Of a stretch of DNA of 64,000 nucleotides, positions 11,601 through 22,700 are shown one piece after another; within the stretch, counting starts at the first letter, position 1; each line of letters starts with the position of its first letter. This stretch comes from Erpobdella octoculata. Lineage: Eukaryota > Annelida > Clitellata > Hirudinida > Erpobdellidae. Both the position numbers and the translations under genes were made by a program. Where the stretch lies: the NCBI GenBank assembly GCA_963978895.1, contig OZ022238.1:248001-312000 (forward strand), read 5' to 3'. The notes beneath the pieces were generated by a model that saw nothing but the letters and a program-made list of their open reading frames with translations, was not told where the DNA came from and ran no database searches.

Positions 11601-14600
11601 CAATTTGCAATATGCATCAATACCAGTTTCAAATGATTTATTCCTATGTGAGGGGAGCCAGTTGTTATATAAATTTTGGAACTACAGATGGTAGTATATC
11701 AAACATTTCATGGCCACCAGTTGAAATTTCAGCAGTGTCTACTCCTGGAAAGGAATCTTCTACAACGGAAATAAAATTCGGATCATTCAAATATGATACT
11801 TGTCAAGATTCTCTTTTTGAAGGATACACCATTCCGCCAGTTGTAGTAAGTAACTTTTTGTTTTAATTTTATTAACTTAAATTCACCTATGACATAACAT
11901 TTGCTAATAGGTTGAAATAGTAGATAATCAAATTCAACCTACATGTCACACAATTGGGGATCCCCATTTTCTAACATTCAAGTTTGCTAGTTTTTTTTAA
12001 TTCAATTTTAAGTTCAATCTAGAACATTTAAAACAATAATTTGTTTTTTTCAAGCAACATTTAAAACAATAATTTTTTTTCCAGCAGCATTTAAAACAAT
12101 AATTTTTTTTTTCAAGCAACATTTAAAACAATAATTTGTTGTTTTTTTTTCAAGCAACACTTACTATGACAATTATTTTATTGGAGATTTTTATCTGCTA
12201 AAAGCCAAAAATCGAGCTTTCGAAGTATGTAATTAGTTTAGTTAAAATCATTGCTAATAGATGAATGATAATAAAATTTTAAGTTTCAATTTAAATATTT
12301 AAATTATTTTGTTTTAATAGTCTGCAAAGTTATATGATAAATTTATAGATTCAGGTCCGACAAATACCGTGTAGAGGTGCAATTACTTGCAACTGCGGAA
12401 TAATTGTTCGGGAAGGTAAATCCTCTGTAAAAATATATTGTTATTTCAGCTTATTAAAATTAACATTGTTCTTCTGAAGGAAACTATATTATCGGGGCGA
12501 CTGCATGCGACAATGTTACTACACCAATTACTTTTGAGCTGATGCTAAGCGACAAGGTTAATCCGAGAGCTACCTTGGAGAAAAATGGAGATGAATATAA
12601 TGTAATTAAAATTTATTTAACATAGTTTCTTTCATCGCAGAACAGTTTTTGCATGATTTTTATTTTTAGATTAAATTTGTCTCCGGCTTAAAGATAAAAA
12701 TAGTAAATTGGAGGAATTATGAGCAGTATGGTTTTATGAACATTTACATCAACGGGCTAAAAGATGAAGAATACAGCGGAGCATGCTCTGGTGCAGCAAC
12801 AGCTTCTAATTTTAACGAGTTTAGGTGAATTTTAAACCCCAGTTGCTGCTAAATTGAAATAAATTTATCTTGTTAAACTTTAGCGATAATAGTTTTTGAG
12901 TTAGCTTATTTCAAAAGATTATAAACATAAAAAGTTTATAAACAAATAAAATTTAAACCTTCAAGTGTTCATTTAAACATTTTAATTTTTCAAGGGTTCC
13001 TTATATCAACAGTTTTTTCCAAAACAATTTTCCTTCTTGTGTCAACGAATCTTTTAATTTTCCTCTGTGCAAATGTTTGAATTTTTTAAACACTACAAGC
13101 ACCGGTATTACATGTGGTATAAACGGGACAAATAAAGGAGTAATAACAATCGTAGATAATGTATGCAACGCTGGAAGGAAAAAAAGATCAATTTCAAGTC
13201 AAACTAACAACCAAGGAATCACTACGGGTGATATTTTAAGGACAGTAAAGTACAATGACTCAGCAAGAAATGTAAGTTATTCTAATTTGTAAATTTACAT
13301 TTTTGTACTAATCACTGATTCTATTACATCATAATCACTGGTACTAATTGCAGTATTTTAATGGTCAGTTATTGAAGGTTAATGTCATTAAAATTGATGA
13401 TAAAGATGATGCTGGTGAGGATGATAATGGTTGAAAAGGTGGTGAAAGTCCCGATTATAATGATGGTTACAGTGTTGGTTATCATGCTGGTGATAGTGAT
13501 GATAATAAGAAAGTCAAGTATGATTTAGAAGGTGCATGACTGTATGACTTAAAGAACTGTTTACTAATGTTCATATGAAAAATTGCATACTGCAATCCAA
13601 AAAAGTCTTGAAAACTGAGTGAAAAAAAGGTTAAACTAAGCAATGTGGTAACTTTAAAAAAAAATTAAAGTTTGTTCTATAACTGAGGACCGATGACGTC
13701 ATAAAGCTCAGCTTGACGGGCTATCAGAGCGAAGAAAAAAAACTTTTAGATACTAATCTGAGAGCATGCCAATTTGACAAAATAGAGTTGACCCCGTATA
13801 TAATTTGTAACCCCTTTAATGGCCAGAGCAGTGAATGGGAGCTTTTCTAAATTGAAATAAATTTAAACTAGAGGAATAAAGTAATTTTTTATTGGAAAAA
13901 TTTATAAAACAGTAAGAGAGCTAAACATTTATCAAACAAAATTTTATTTGTCGTAAAATAAAGTTTAGTTAACAAAGATGAATGGCAAGTTTAAAATAAA
14001 ACAAGTAAACCGTTAAAAACTTGGTTTTTACTAATTCTTTATATTTTGTAATTTTGCAGCTTATAATTTTTTGCAAATTATTTTTTGATGATAATAAATT
14101 TATTTAAAAAAATATTGATCACAGTTTTTATATACTTGATATGTGAAGTATGTGAAAATTTAACTGTGTTTTCAAACAGGAATCAGTTTTCACCAATTTT
14201 GACCCAAACCTTGCAAGCCAGCTTTGCAACAACAGTTTCAACTCATTTCCTTTGTACGCTGACTGCGTGAATATTTTGGACAAGCAGAGAATTGATGGTT
14301 TATTAAAAAATTGCATAGTTGACCTACGAGTAAATAAAATTTGTTTCTCATTTAATTTTAAAACATTATTAATTATATTTTTTATTTTAATTCAGCTTAC
14401 AGGAAACCAAATTTTTCTTAAAACCTATTTAAATGCTTTTGGACAAGTATGCAAACAATATTTAGAAAAACAACTTGTAATAACAAATGGATCTATATCT
14501 TCAAATAGCCCTTATTTGCAAAACTTGTGGAATAAAATGGATACGAGCATTTGTCCAATATGTATAAACAATGGAACGTGTGTGAACGGTGTATGTGTCT

Positions 14601-15723
14601 GTAAACCAGGTAAATATAATGTTTTAATTATTAAAATTTGTGAAATTTGTGAAATGCATAATAAGAACTCTCGCAATGGAATGTTTTATTCCAGGATTTG
14701 CAGACTTCGACTGTTCAGTGGATCTAAACAAGCCTCCTGTTGTTAGTTTATTTTCAAGTAAATCTGTTTGCGATATTGTTTCTCAAGAGTGTCGTCAGAT
14801 CAACGTACGAGTAGTGAATTATATTAACAGCGTGTCATGTGTTGGTAATATAATTGATGGGGTGAGTTACTTATATTTTATAAAACTATTTATTACCAGT
14901 TCATATTTTGAACTACTTATTATTAATATATATAATAGCCCATGTCTGTGTAAGACGTTTTTGTGTGACGATCTGCTATCTATGGTAAATTAATTTATAT
15001 ATAACTTTAATAAATAATTATATAAATAAATCTTTTTATATAATTTAAAAAAGGTAGATATTTTTTAATAATAATTTAATTAATAATAATTTTAACTAAT
15101 ATTAAAAGTTATTTCGCAATTGTACACTGTCAGCCCTAAAGATAAATAAAAAGATGGCGCTGCAATCGTAAAATAACAAATAATGAAATTTAAAAAAAAT
15201 CCGTCATTTTTGACGGGATATCTCTAGTTTTTAAATATTTAATAACAACATGCAAAGCTTTTTTCATAGAATGGCATCACAAAAAAAATTGATGTGACCA
15301 CCTCTGTAATCCTGCCTGGACTATTTCAATGTACCATCAACATGGAGTCACTCAATCAACAAAGGCAACAACATAGCAAAATACAATTAAATTTAAAACT
15401 CACAACCTGGAATGGTTTCAACAACTTAGACAGTAATGAACTGAGTTTCACATATTTTAATGGGTCGTGTTACGATTGTTCCACCAATAATATCTGCTTC
15501 TTGAAAGTTATTTTCTTTTTCTTTTTACATAGTGTTCATTGATTGTTTTTTAATTCAATTATGTATTAACAAGATTTATGACATAAAAATATCCTGTTTT
15601 TTATGAACATTTTTTTAATTCATTATTCAGAATACCGTTTGTTTACTTGACAATGTGTGTTATGAAAATGGCCAATGCTCAACAAACTCTTTGACTACTA
15701 CTACTACGCAGCCAAGTGACTAA
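5614..15723 (+). CDS. VWDE-like secreted protein, copy A (19 exons to the first stop)
   Basis: Exons: 5614-5680, 5775-5879, 7443-7544, 7619-7831, 8889-8969, 9059-9276, 9971-10075, 11492-11845, 11911-11981, 12155-12224, 12349-12415, 12480-12601, 12670-12824, 12995-13271, 14180-14329, 14396-14609, 14695-14861, 15270-15506, 15631-15723. They join in frame into 955 residues. Order: hydrophobic signal peptide (about 1-22); D8C domain (about 24-160, CCGWSG and YC motifs as in uromodulin/VWDE); linker region; VWD domain from about residue 416 (GDPHFLTF, then CNCG); RKKR furin-like site; EGF-like domain (CPICINNGTCVNGVCVC, about 772-790); a second cysteine-rich region. Family members are extracellular; ligand and role are unknown. 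The donors after 8969 (GTTAGA) and 9276 are weak. Alternative splicing at 15715 may extend it into PAN exons. Confidence 0.75.
5950..6210 (+). repeat. Dispersed AAAGGAG...CAAATTATG repeat (1.5 copies)
   Basis: 5951-6125 (TTTTGCTAGTCATCC, TGGATAAAGGAG, CAAATTATGGTCC, TTTCAGTTTTAAAACA) and a partial second unit (6126-6210: CAAGTCCTAAGCCTGGATAA, CAAATTATGATCC) are related. An inverted copy lies at 42655-42830 in the + strand triple-SPRY gene. Non-coding transposon debris in intron 2 of copy A. Confidence 0.5.
6524..7066. mobile_element. MITE with 8-bp target duplication
   Basis: A 543-bp unit begins CATATATATAGAATAGG and ends with its reverse complement, giving terminal inverted repeats of about 25-27 bp that end in TATATCGG. 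It is flanked on both sides by CTCTGGGC (6516-6523 and 7067-7074), a perfect 8-bp duplication. Eight-bp duplications are typical of hAT-type transposition. There is no coding capacity. It lies in intron 2 of copy A and is absent from the matching intron of copy B. Confidence 0.75.
7108..7256 (+). pseudogene. Possible retroelement gag-like charged fragment
   Basis: An open stretch rich in Glu, Arg and Lys (KKREEKENEHEREERQRKRK) ends at a TAA in intron 2 of copy A. Such linkers occur in gag of Ty3/gypsy elements, and the gypsy fragment at 38 kb has a similar EKEAQEKEEKLEK run. It is too short for assignment and may be chance low complexity. Confidence 0.2.
9609..9845 (+). mobile_element. tRNA-derived SINE, copy 1
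   Basis: A tRNA-like head has a B-box-like GGTTCAAATCC and the CCTGTAAACCTGAGAG word. It is followed by a body (GTTAGGCGCCAAGAAATGAC, AAAGGGCCCACA, GTCTAGACGTCTA) ending TGAAACTTTG. The same order of words occurs at 31944-32290, where a LINE tail interrupts it. The A box is disrupted here by an insertion (GGGTATACTGATGCTATAGCG). It lies in intron 6 of copy A. Confidence 0.65.
10683..10870. repeat. GGGTTTGGGTT-type degenerate repeat
   Basis: A G-rich block with words such as GGTTCGGGTTTAGG, GGGGTTGGGCCATGATTTG and GGGTTTGGGTTTATAATTTT sits in intron 7 of copy A. It resembles the block at 2085-2310 in style but not closely in sequence. Confidence 0.3.
11076..11385 (-). repeat. Hexamer-containing interspersed repeat, copy 1 (minus)
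   Basis: Read on the minus strand it has the family's order: GACCCGGCGTTGCCC head, TCTTAAAGGTTTTTATAATG, a CTCGCTCCC/CCCGCTTG hexamer-like core, TTCTTTTTGCCCATAAAACG, then GTTACGTAAACTAAATTTGA. The same order occurs on the + strand at 32491-32870, and the head and core at 21894-22270. The ORFs it creates on both strands are low-complexity Arg/Ser/Glu/Pro strings and not genes. Confidence 0.65.
11911..13271 (+). other. VWD domain exons of copy A, ending with a furin-like site
   Basis: Exons 11911-11981, 12155-12224, 12349-12415, 12480-12601, 12670-12824 and 12995-13271. The first carries the classic VWD opening (TCHTIGDPHFLTF); the third carries ITCNCGIIVREG; the last is cysteine-rich and contains RKKR followed by Ser (13176-13187), a proprotein-convertase consensus. 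Copy B has the first five exons with matching lengths and phases (71, 82, 70, 122, 149 nt) but not the last. Confidence 0.7.
12040..12160 (+). repeat. Minisatellite built on a 3' splice site
   Basis: About four units of a T-tract plus (C)CAAGCAACA plus TTTAAAACAATAA lie back to back. The last unit's CAAG is the acceptor I use for exon 12155-12224. Earlier units carry equivalent AG acceptors, but each runs into a TAA. So the polypyrimidine tract, AG and exon start have been tandemly multiplied. Confidence 0.6.
14110..14165 (+). repeat. Dispersed ATGTGAAGTATGTGA repeat, copy 2
   Basis: Contains CACAGTTTTTATATACTTG and ATGTGAAGTATGTGAAAATT, matching 2391-2490 and 35896-35985. It lies just before the acceptor of copy A exon 14180-14329. 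Confidence 0.45.
15121..15235 (+). repeat. Short interspersed repeat, copy 1
   Basis: TGTACACTGTCAGCCCTAAA through GCTGCAATCG to GATATCTCTAGTTTT matches 28884-28990 (TGTACACTTTCAGTCCTAAA, GCTGCAATTG, CTATCTCTAGTATC). Probably one non-autonomous transposon family. It lies in the intron before copy A exon 15270-15506. Confidence 0.5.
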
Positions 15724-16091
15724 ATTAAATTGTTTTATGCTCAGTTTTGATTTTTTCAAAGTTAAGATGCACTAAAATACATCATTTGAATATAAATAAA
15801 AATTATTGCGCTGGTCAAATTATAATTTTAATAAACGTAAGCTGTAAATACATTAAATCTAATAACCAAATTTTTTTTTCTAAAACAAAATTTGAAATTC
15901 TTTAAATTAAACATTTGTTTTGAAGAAGTTAAGAATTACTTCTGCTTGATAGTTGCTTGCTTGAATTATTTCAAACTTGAAAGTGAAAACTAACTAACTT
16001 TCTGTCATACAATTGAGCTAAAATTTAAAATATATGCTTGTTCCTCATGACAATGCATTTAATGTGTCATGTAATTTTGTAATTTAAAATA

Positions 16092-16093
<2 letters not shown>

Positions 16094-16126
<33 letters not shown>
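16094..16126. repeat. (TA)n microsatellite
   Basis: Perfect TA dinucleotides between the first stop of copy A and the first PAN-like exon. Confidence 0.8.
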
Positions 16127-16127
<1 letters not shown>

Positions 16128-16287
16128 CTTTTCAATTTGGATTTTGAACCGGCATAAATTAGAAATCATTAAAATATTATTTAAAATTGTTCAATTATTT
16201 TCATGTGAATAAAGTGTAATCAACTTAAATCATAAATGTTAACAGATAATTAGACAAAATGTTAAATGCTTGTTAAAAATGTTCTAG

Positions 16288-19200
16288 AATGTACATGGAC
16301 TTGGACTTCCAACATCAACACCAATAGTCCAGGAGGTATTCAACAGACATTCACATTGTTCGAGCAATGCCAATCTCAATGTCTGGCAATGAGTACTACA
16401 ACTTGTAAATATGGATTTGACTGGAATCCAGCTGATCCACTTGGATCTCAGTGCTGGTTTTCAACTTCAACAACGAGAAACACTTACAACGGAGTTTCCC
16501 ACTACACGTACCAATGTCTTGCTGGTTTGTTGACTATATAGCATAAATGATTAAAAACTAAGCATCTGCGTCCCGATATCGTTATCTCGAATTCAATCGA
16601 GATTTCAAAACGATACGGGAGATCCCGTATCGCCATTGAAACGATACAGCCTGCGGAAGAAGTCTCGTATTGACAGAAGTTTATAACTATTATCATCCCC
16701 ACTTTAAATTCGGTTTTCCAGACAGCTTATTAAAAAGCGTTTGGAAAAATTCAAATGTTCAACTTTTCTAGAAAATTCTAAACTAAATGATTAGTGAAAG
16801 TGAAAAGTACTCCTCTGATGTTTAATTAACATTCAATAATTTGATTTGATTTGAAGTGCTACGTGCAAATGTAACACAAAATTGAATAACTTTTAATAAT
16901 GATTTTCTATTACAGTCCCAACAACCGCACGTGAGTTTTTGTTAATTGGATAATAATTATTTCTATATGTTGGCAGGTTTTTTAGAGTTTTTTGTAGTGG
17001 AAATAAACTTTTTAATTTGAGTTCAGAATCAACATAAATTAAAAACATTACAAACTTGTTCAAGCAGGCCGTTCAATATATGGCATATAAATAAAAGTTT
17101 TATAAAGCTAAGAAAAGCCCAGAGCAATCAACTTAAATCTCCAATGTTAACAAAATTGGACAAAATGTTAAATGTTTGCTAAGACTTAACATAAAATTGA
17201 ATAACTCTCAAAATAATTTTCTATTACAGTCGCAACAACCGCACGTGAGTTTTTGTTAATTGAATGATAAACATCAAAGTTTAATTGTTGACAGGCTTTT
17301 TAGAGTTTTTAGAATTAGGAATTAAAATTTTTAATTTAGATTCAGATTCAGTAAAAATTAGAAAATATTACAAACTTTTTCAAGGAAACCGTTTATTCAT
17401 TATTGTATTTCATACTAGTTTAATCAATTTAACTCATCGATGTTAACAAAATTAGAGAAATCATTTTTCATAAAATGTTGAATGCTTGTTAAAAATGTTC
17501 TAGAATGCACCTGGACTTGGACTTCTTACACCAACACCAATAGTCCAGGAGGCATCCAGCAACCATACACATCTTCAGATCAATGCAAATCTCAATGTCA
17601 GGCAATGAGTAATACAATTTGTAAATATGGATTTGACTGGAATCCTGCTGATCCACTTGGATCTCAGTGTTGGTTTTCAACATCAACAGCCAGAAACACC
17701 TACATTGGAGTTCTTCATTACACCTACACGTACCAATGCACTAATGGTTTGTTGATTGTATTTTGATAAAATTGTTTCCCAGTTTTTAATACAATAAATT
17801 ATTTTGTAGAAGTTACTACTACAACTAGTAAGTTTTTAAAATGGTTTTGTAAAAATTTTGCATAACAATTTTATTTGTTTTATCAAGTTTTTATATTTGT
17901 TTTATCAAGTTTTAATAAAAAATGTATTTTTTTAGAAACTACTACAACAACCAGTAAGTTTTTTTTAACCCTTGTGTAGAAATGTTTTTTGTTTTTATCT
18001 GTTTTATTAGGTTTTTAAATTTGTTTTTTTTCCAGCAGCAAAAGTTATATGTACTTTACATATTTTTTCTGACCGCCCAATTGTAAAAAGATTAAGGCCC
18101 CAAAGGGCCCAAGAGCCAAATTATTTATTTAAAAAAATTCAATTCACCTTTTAAAATAACAAAGAAACGTGATTTTACAGTTTTTGATAATAACTCAAAA
18201 ATGCATGTATGCAATATTTTTTGTCATGACAAAACAGATTACTTTTGAAGCTTGTAGTGGATTGGGATTTAATTATCTTAGGTTGTTGAACAAGGCATAT
18301 AATAATTACTTTAATACAAAAGGAACAGGTGTGTCGAAAAAAAACTCGTGCTTCAATAATAACCCGGACTCCATTCAAAGTCCTCTAAAATCTTTTTTCT
18401 TTCAAATCTGCATTTGTTTTTATAAAATAGTTGATGACCTGAGGAGTAGTCTAAAAGACTTCTCAACTTTTTTTTAAACATTTTTAAAACTTATTTAGAC
18501 TGGGCCCTCCAAAGTTTTGGAATTATCCCTATCTCTTTCTTAGAGGCCCTAAAAAAGGCTTCAACAAGTTAATTAAACTGTCCTTGTGTTGCATATACAT
18601 ACAAATCATTCACTCAATATTGTGATTATGGATAGTGCCATACGTTCTTCTCTTTTAAAGTCCTGCCAATTTATACCATAACTCTGCTTCTGCAAACTGA
18701 TAAAAAGCTATAAAAATTTAGTATCATGTGTTCTGTAAAGTATCAGTCTGATACTAGATAAACAAATTTGTGTCAACTGCGTTAGACCTCTGCAATATCA
18801 ACCGAAACAAAATTTGATAGATTATGAAGAAAACAATGCCATTCGATCAACTGAGGCAAGCCTAATTTGTCTATCGTGATTTATAACCCGATAACTTGTT
18901 TCGACTTAATAAGTCTAGCAGGAGTTTGAAATATTTGGCAGCAACGATTGCCACACTAAATGGTAAAATAAAGACTACATAATAAATACATCTGTGATGT
19001 AATTGGAAAAGAAAATTGTTGACAACACTTTTATCTCAAGAAATGGCTGAAAAAGCAGGTTTCAAAAAGTCATGCTTGTGAACCGATTTTGTTCTCTGAA
19101 AATTTGACAAAAAGTTGGACTATTTATTGTACAGCTGTACACGAATTGCTGAATGACATTGATAATAATGACATGGAATGGAAGCATTTTTTAATTTTTT

Positions 19201-19728
19201 TGCAGAACAAACCACATCATCTGAGAACAACATATTAATCTTTTACCATTTTTTTACAAAGAAGAGTAACAAAATATCTCAATTTTTACTATGTTGTTCA
19301 TTGAAAATTATTTTGCACAACCGATATAATAAAATAATTTTTAAAATAATTTTAAAATAAAAAAACTGATTTTTCGTTTCTCTGATGATTTAAATCTTAA
19401 AAACTTTAAATAAAAACAAAATAAACATAAAAACGGTAGAGATTTTAATAAGGTAATATGTTTATTTTATTTATTGTTTTTCAACTTACCAGGAAGTTGT
19501 CAATGGACTGAATACTCAAACAAAAACACACCAGGTGGCATACAGCAGATCAACTACAATACTGTTGATGATTGTAAGAATGCATGTGTACAGATGAATT
19601 ACCCATGCACTTATGGCATCGATTTTAATAGCGCTGCTTCAACTGGTTCAAAATGCTGGTTTTCTACAACGTCATCTCTTAACTCCTGGACAAGTGTTGG
19701 AATATCTCATTTCAGTTATGTATGTTAA
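16288..19728 (+). CDS. PAN-like exons with Thr-rich micro-exons (3' extension of copy A)
   Basis: PAN-like exons 16288-16524, 17504-17746 and 19493-19728 encode modules of about 79 residues. Shared pattern: C-x-W-x5-N-x-N-x-PGGIQQ, C-x3-C, C-x-YG-D/I-x-N, CWFST, then H-x2-Y-x-C. Between them are micro-exons 16916-16930 (15 nt), 17230-17244 (15 nt), 17810-17827 (18 nt) and 17936-17953 (18 nt), each with a clear AG acceptor and a GTGAGT or GTAAGT donor, encoding Thr-rich linkers (VPTTA, EVTTTT, KTTTTT). Every exon starts and ends in phase 1, so any subset can be joined. Using donor GTGACT at 15716 in copy A's last exon gives the same phase and removes its stop. The last module ends at TAA 19726-19728. 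The step between 17953 and 19493 is unresolved. PAN modules usually bind proteins or sugars. Confidence 0.6.
16585..16632. other. Two short perfect palindromes
   Basis: TCTCGA-ATTCAA-TCGAGA (16585-16602) and CGATACGGGA-GA-TCCCGTATCG (16611-16632, 10-bp arms) lie side by side, followed by CGATAC words. They may be a transposon remnant or a protein-binding dyad; nothing decides which. Confidence 0.4.
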
Positions 19729-22700
19729 ATACTGGCACCGTTGAGTTATGAAAGTACATTTTTAGTTGCGAACGGCAATTATCATCTAAAAAGAATCAGA
19801 GCAATACGACTTTTATAGTTTAGCAGTTAATAAATTTTTAGATTTGATTTGATTGCTTATTCAACTCCCTAAAGTTTTCAAGTTTACAGTTTGTTTTAAT
19901 GTTCAACGCTCATAATGCAGTTTTTGATCTTTATAAATTATTCTAGATGTTCTTATAACATACAGCTCAATATTTTTTTTTAATTATCACATTTTTTAAA
20001 TATTTGTAAACTTGTTTATTATTATAATTGAGCTTAAGTAATTTTTGGTTCAGAAATAACATAATAAAATTTTTGGTTTAATTTTTTAAGAAAAATTAAA
20101 AACAAATTCAATTATGTATTACTACTGATGTTCAAAATTTTATTTTAATTTCCAAATGCGTGACAATCGAGAATTTCTTATTTCATTTTTGGTTCCATCA
20201 TCCTGAAGTTATTATTTAATTTATGCTAACCAATTAATAATGTTAGTGATCTGTAAATTAAAAACATTTCAGTAGATGTGCTGACGTTTATTATCTATTT
20301 TTTCCTTATCTGTCATACTGAGTGATATTGTTACGATATCGCCAATTGTATACGGGTTTTTGGAATGGTTTTGTAGTTTATTGAAAAATGCCGAAATAAA
20401 GCTTAAAAATCTGTTATTTTTTCTAAATAATCGATAAACAAATCATTAAAAAAAATATTTCAATGTATAGGCCTTTTTTGTTGTGTCATTCTAGAAACGT
20501 TTTTTATGATTGCTACTAATTACATTTTGTTCAGAGCATGCCTGAGCAAACAAAAACTTTTGAACAAAAGATCAAACCATGATCTACAGCAAAAAAAAAA
20601 CTTGGGCAATTTATACATATTCCTGCTTTAGTTTTAAAACTATAAATGTGCTTAGCATTAAAATTGCCACTGTTTTGTTGTTGTAGATTATCGTTAGTAA
20701 CATTCTTAGAAATGTAATAGTAGTTTTCACAATTTTTTAATTTTTTATTTTTTATACTAAGCTGAAATAACATCTCTGCACTGTAGAAAATGTTCAATAT
20801 CAAAGAAAACGTTAAAAATATTCAAAAAAATAAATGTCAGTTGCCCAAAATTCTCAACCCACGCTGGATGGCCTTTTTTCCTACATCCTTCCAGGATACA
20901 AAAGCATGTGCTTTTTCCTTATTAACACGACTGTCAACAGTCACATTAATTACTTTCCCAAACTCCCTCTACAGTGGCATAGCGTAGGGATGGGGAAAGT
21001 TGGTCCACCCCGGTTGACACTTTTGATGAAACGGAAGTTTTTTTTAGAACAAATTAGAAAATGATTAGATTTTACCCCCTGCCCAGTCATTAATTTATAT
21101 TTTGAAAAAAAATCAATTTCCTATATCCGTCATTGACATTTATAAATAAAAAAAAGTTCACTTTCCGAAGTCATTGATTTTTTTTTTGAAGGAAACTGCT
21201 ACCCTTCTAGTTATTGACTTTTTTAAAGTTAGCCTTATTACGCTACTTACACCTTTCTTCTCATTTCTGAGGATGGAGACCAGGGGTGGCGCCATTTTTT
21301 TATTAACTATACTGCTTTCGATTTTGTCAGCTTTTCAATATAATTACCTACTCAGCACTGTTTAAAAATTAAAACAAATGCTGAGCACGAACAACGGTTT
21401 TTTTATTATTCTTCAAAGATGTATCAGTTCATTACTTCAAAAGCTGTTTTAGAATTTACATCTTCTTTGATAGTTATTTTACATTTTATCACCTGATAAT
21501 CGAAGGTTTATTACAATATTTGGTTTTACATTTGTTCTTAACTAAAAAAAATTAATTGGAGTAAATGTAGACCGGCATATAAATGTTAAACAAAGTGTGA
21601 GAAAGTTCATGAGAAGGCCTTGTGTTCACTACATATAGGATAATTTATGAGCATTATAATAGCATTTTTTACCAAAACTACATTTTGAATAAAAAAACGT
21701 CTCTAAATTATTTTGTCACAAATCTTTATTTTGCTTATCTAAAAATAGAATATAGTTATTATTACTAATATTATTAGAAAACAGGCAGCGGGTTTGTACT
21801 TTTTGGCCATAATAGTTAACATCACAGCGTAAACGATGACGAATTAGCTCGATATCGATTCGTAACTTTGAAACTTGAAGTTATATATAGGACAACTAGC
21901 GGGGTACCCGGCGTTTCCCGGGGTTCTTAGATGTGTTTCAATCGTTTTTCTCTCGATCCCGTTTCTTTCCCCGCTTGCTCTCCTGCTCCCTGTCGCTTTC
22001 CCGTCATCGCTTACTTTCCTGTTCCGGTCGCTTTGCCGTTCTCGCATGATCCCTTGTTCTCAATTTCTTTCCCGTTCGCAATTGCCTTCCCGCTCCTACA
22101 CACTCATGTTTTTTGATCTCCCACTTCCTTTTACTTTCCAAATCGCTCTTCCGCTCCCGGTCGCTTTTCCGTTTCCGCTCGCTCTTCCGTTCCCGCTCAC
22201 ACACAAAGACAAACAAACAGACACACTCACCTACTCACTCATTCACTCACTCAAGACACTTCACACGAGGGTTATTTCACCCAAAAGATGTTTAACCAGA
22301 TTGAGACTAAGATGCTAATTTCTAAATTTTTCAATTTGTTTTTTCTGGTTTTTTAATTTTTTTTGATGATGTGGATGCTTTTATGTATGATTAAACTTTT
22401 ACATTTTTGTCCATTTTTGATTACTATAACTTTATTCGGGACGTTCTAATGTAAACTTTCTTCTTGATCACAAAAAAGTGTTCCACTCATTTCTCATTAC
22501 ATCGTCTCCAATTGAACCCTAATAACAAAGGTTGACAAGCCTTTTTTTAAACATTTTATAATATAGACGAGGGGTTAACTCTTACGGCTCAGTTAAATCC
22601 CAGCCAGTAGTCATATGAGTATAATGGTTTCACAAGAGATAAAGTAATCGAGCCACTGATTACGGCTGCTTGCATCGTATTGGTTTTAAAATTACTAATA

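Noticed and set aside
18169..18477. 102-residue ORF between PAN exons
   Set aside because: No cysteine pattern, no PAN features, and surrounded by intron-like sequence.
21844..22318. Overlapping Ser/Arg/Leu-rich ORFs on both strands
   Set aside because: Low-complexity product of the hexamer repeat family also seen at 11 and 32 kb.
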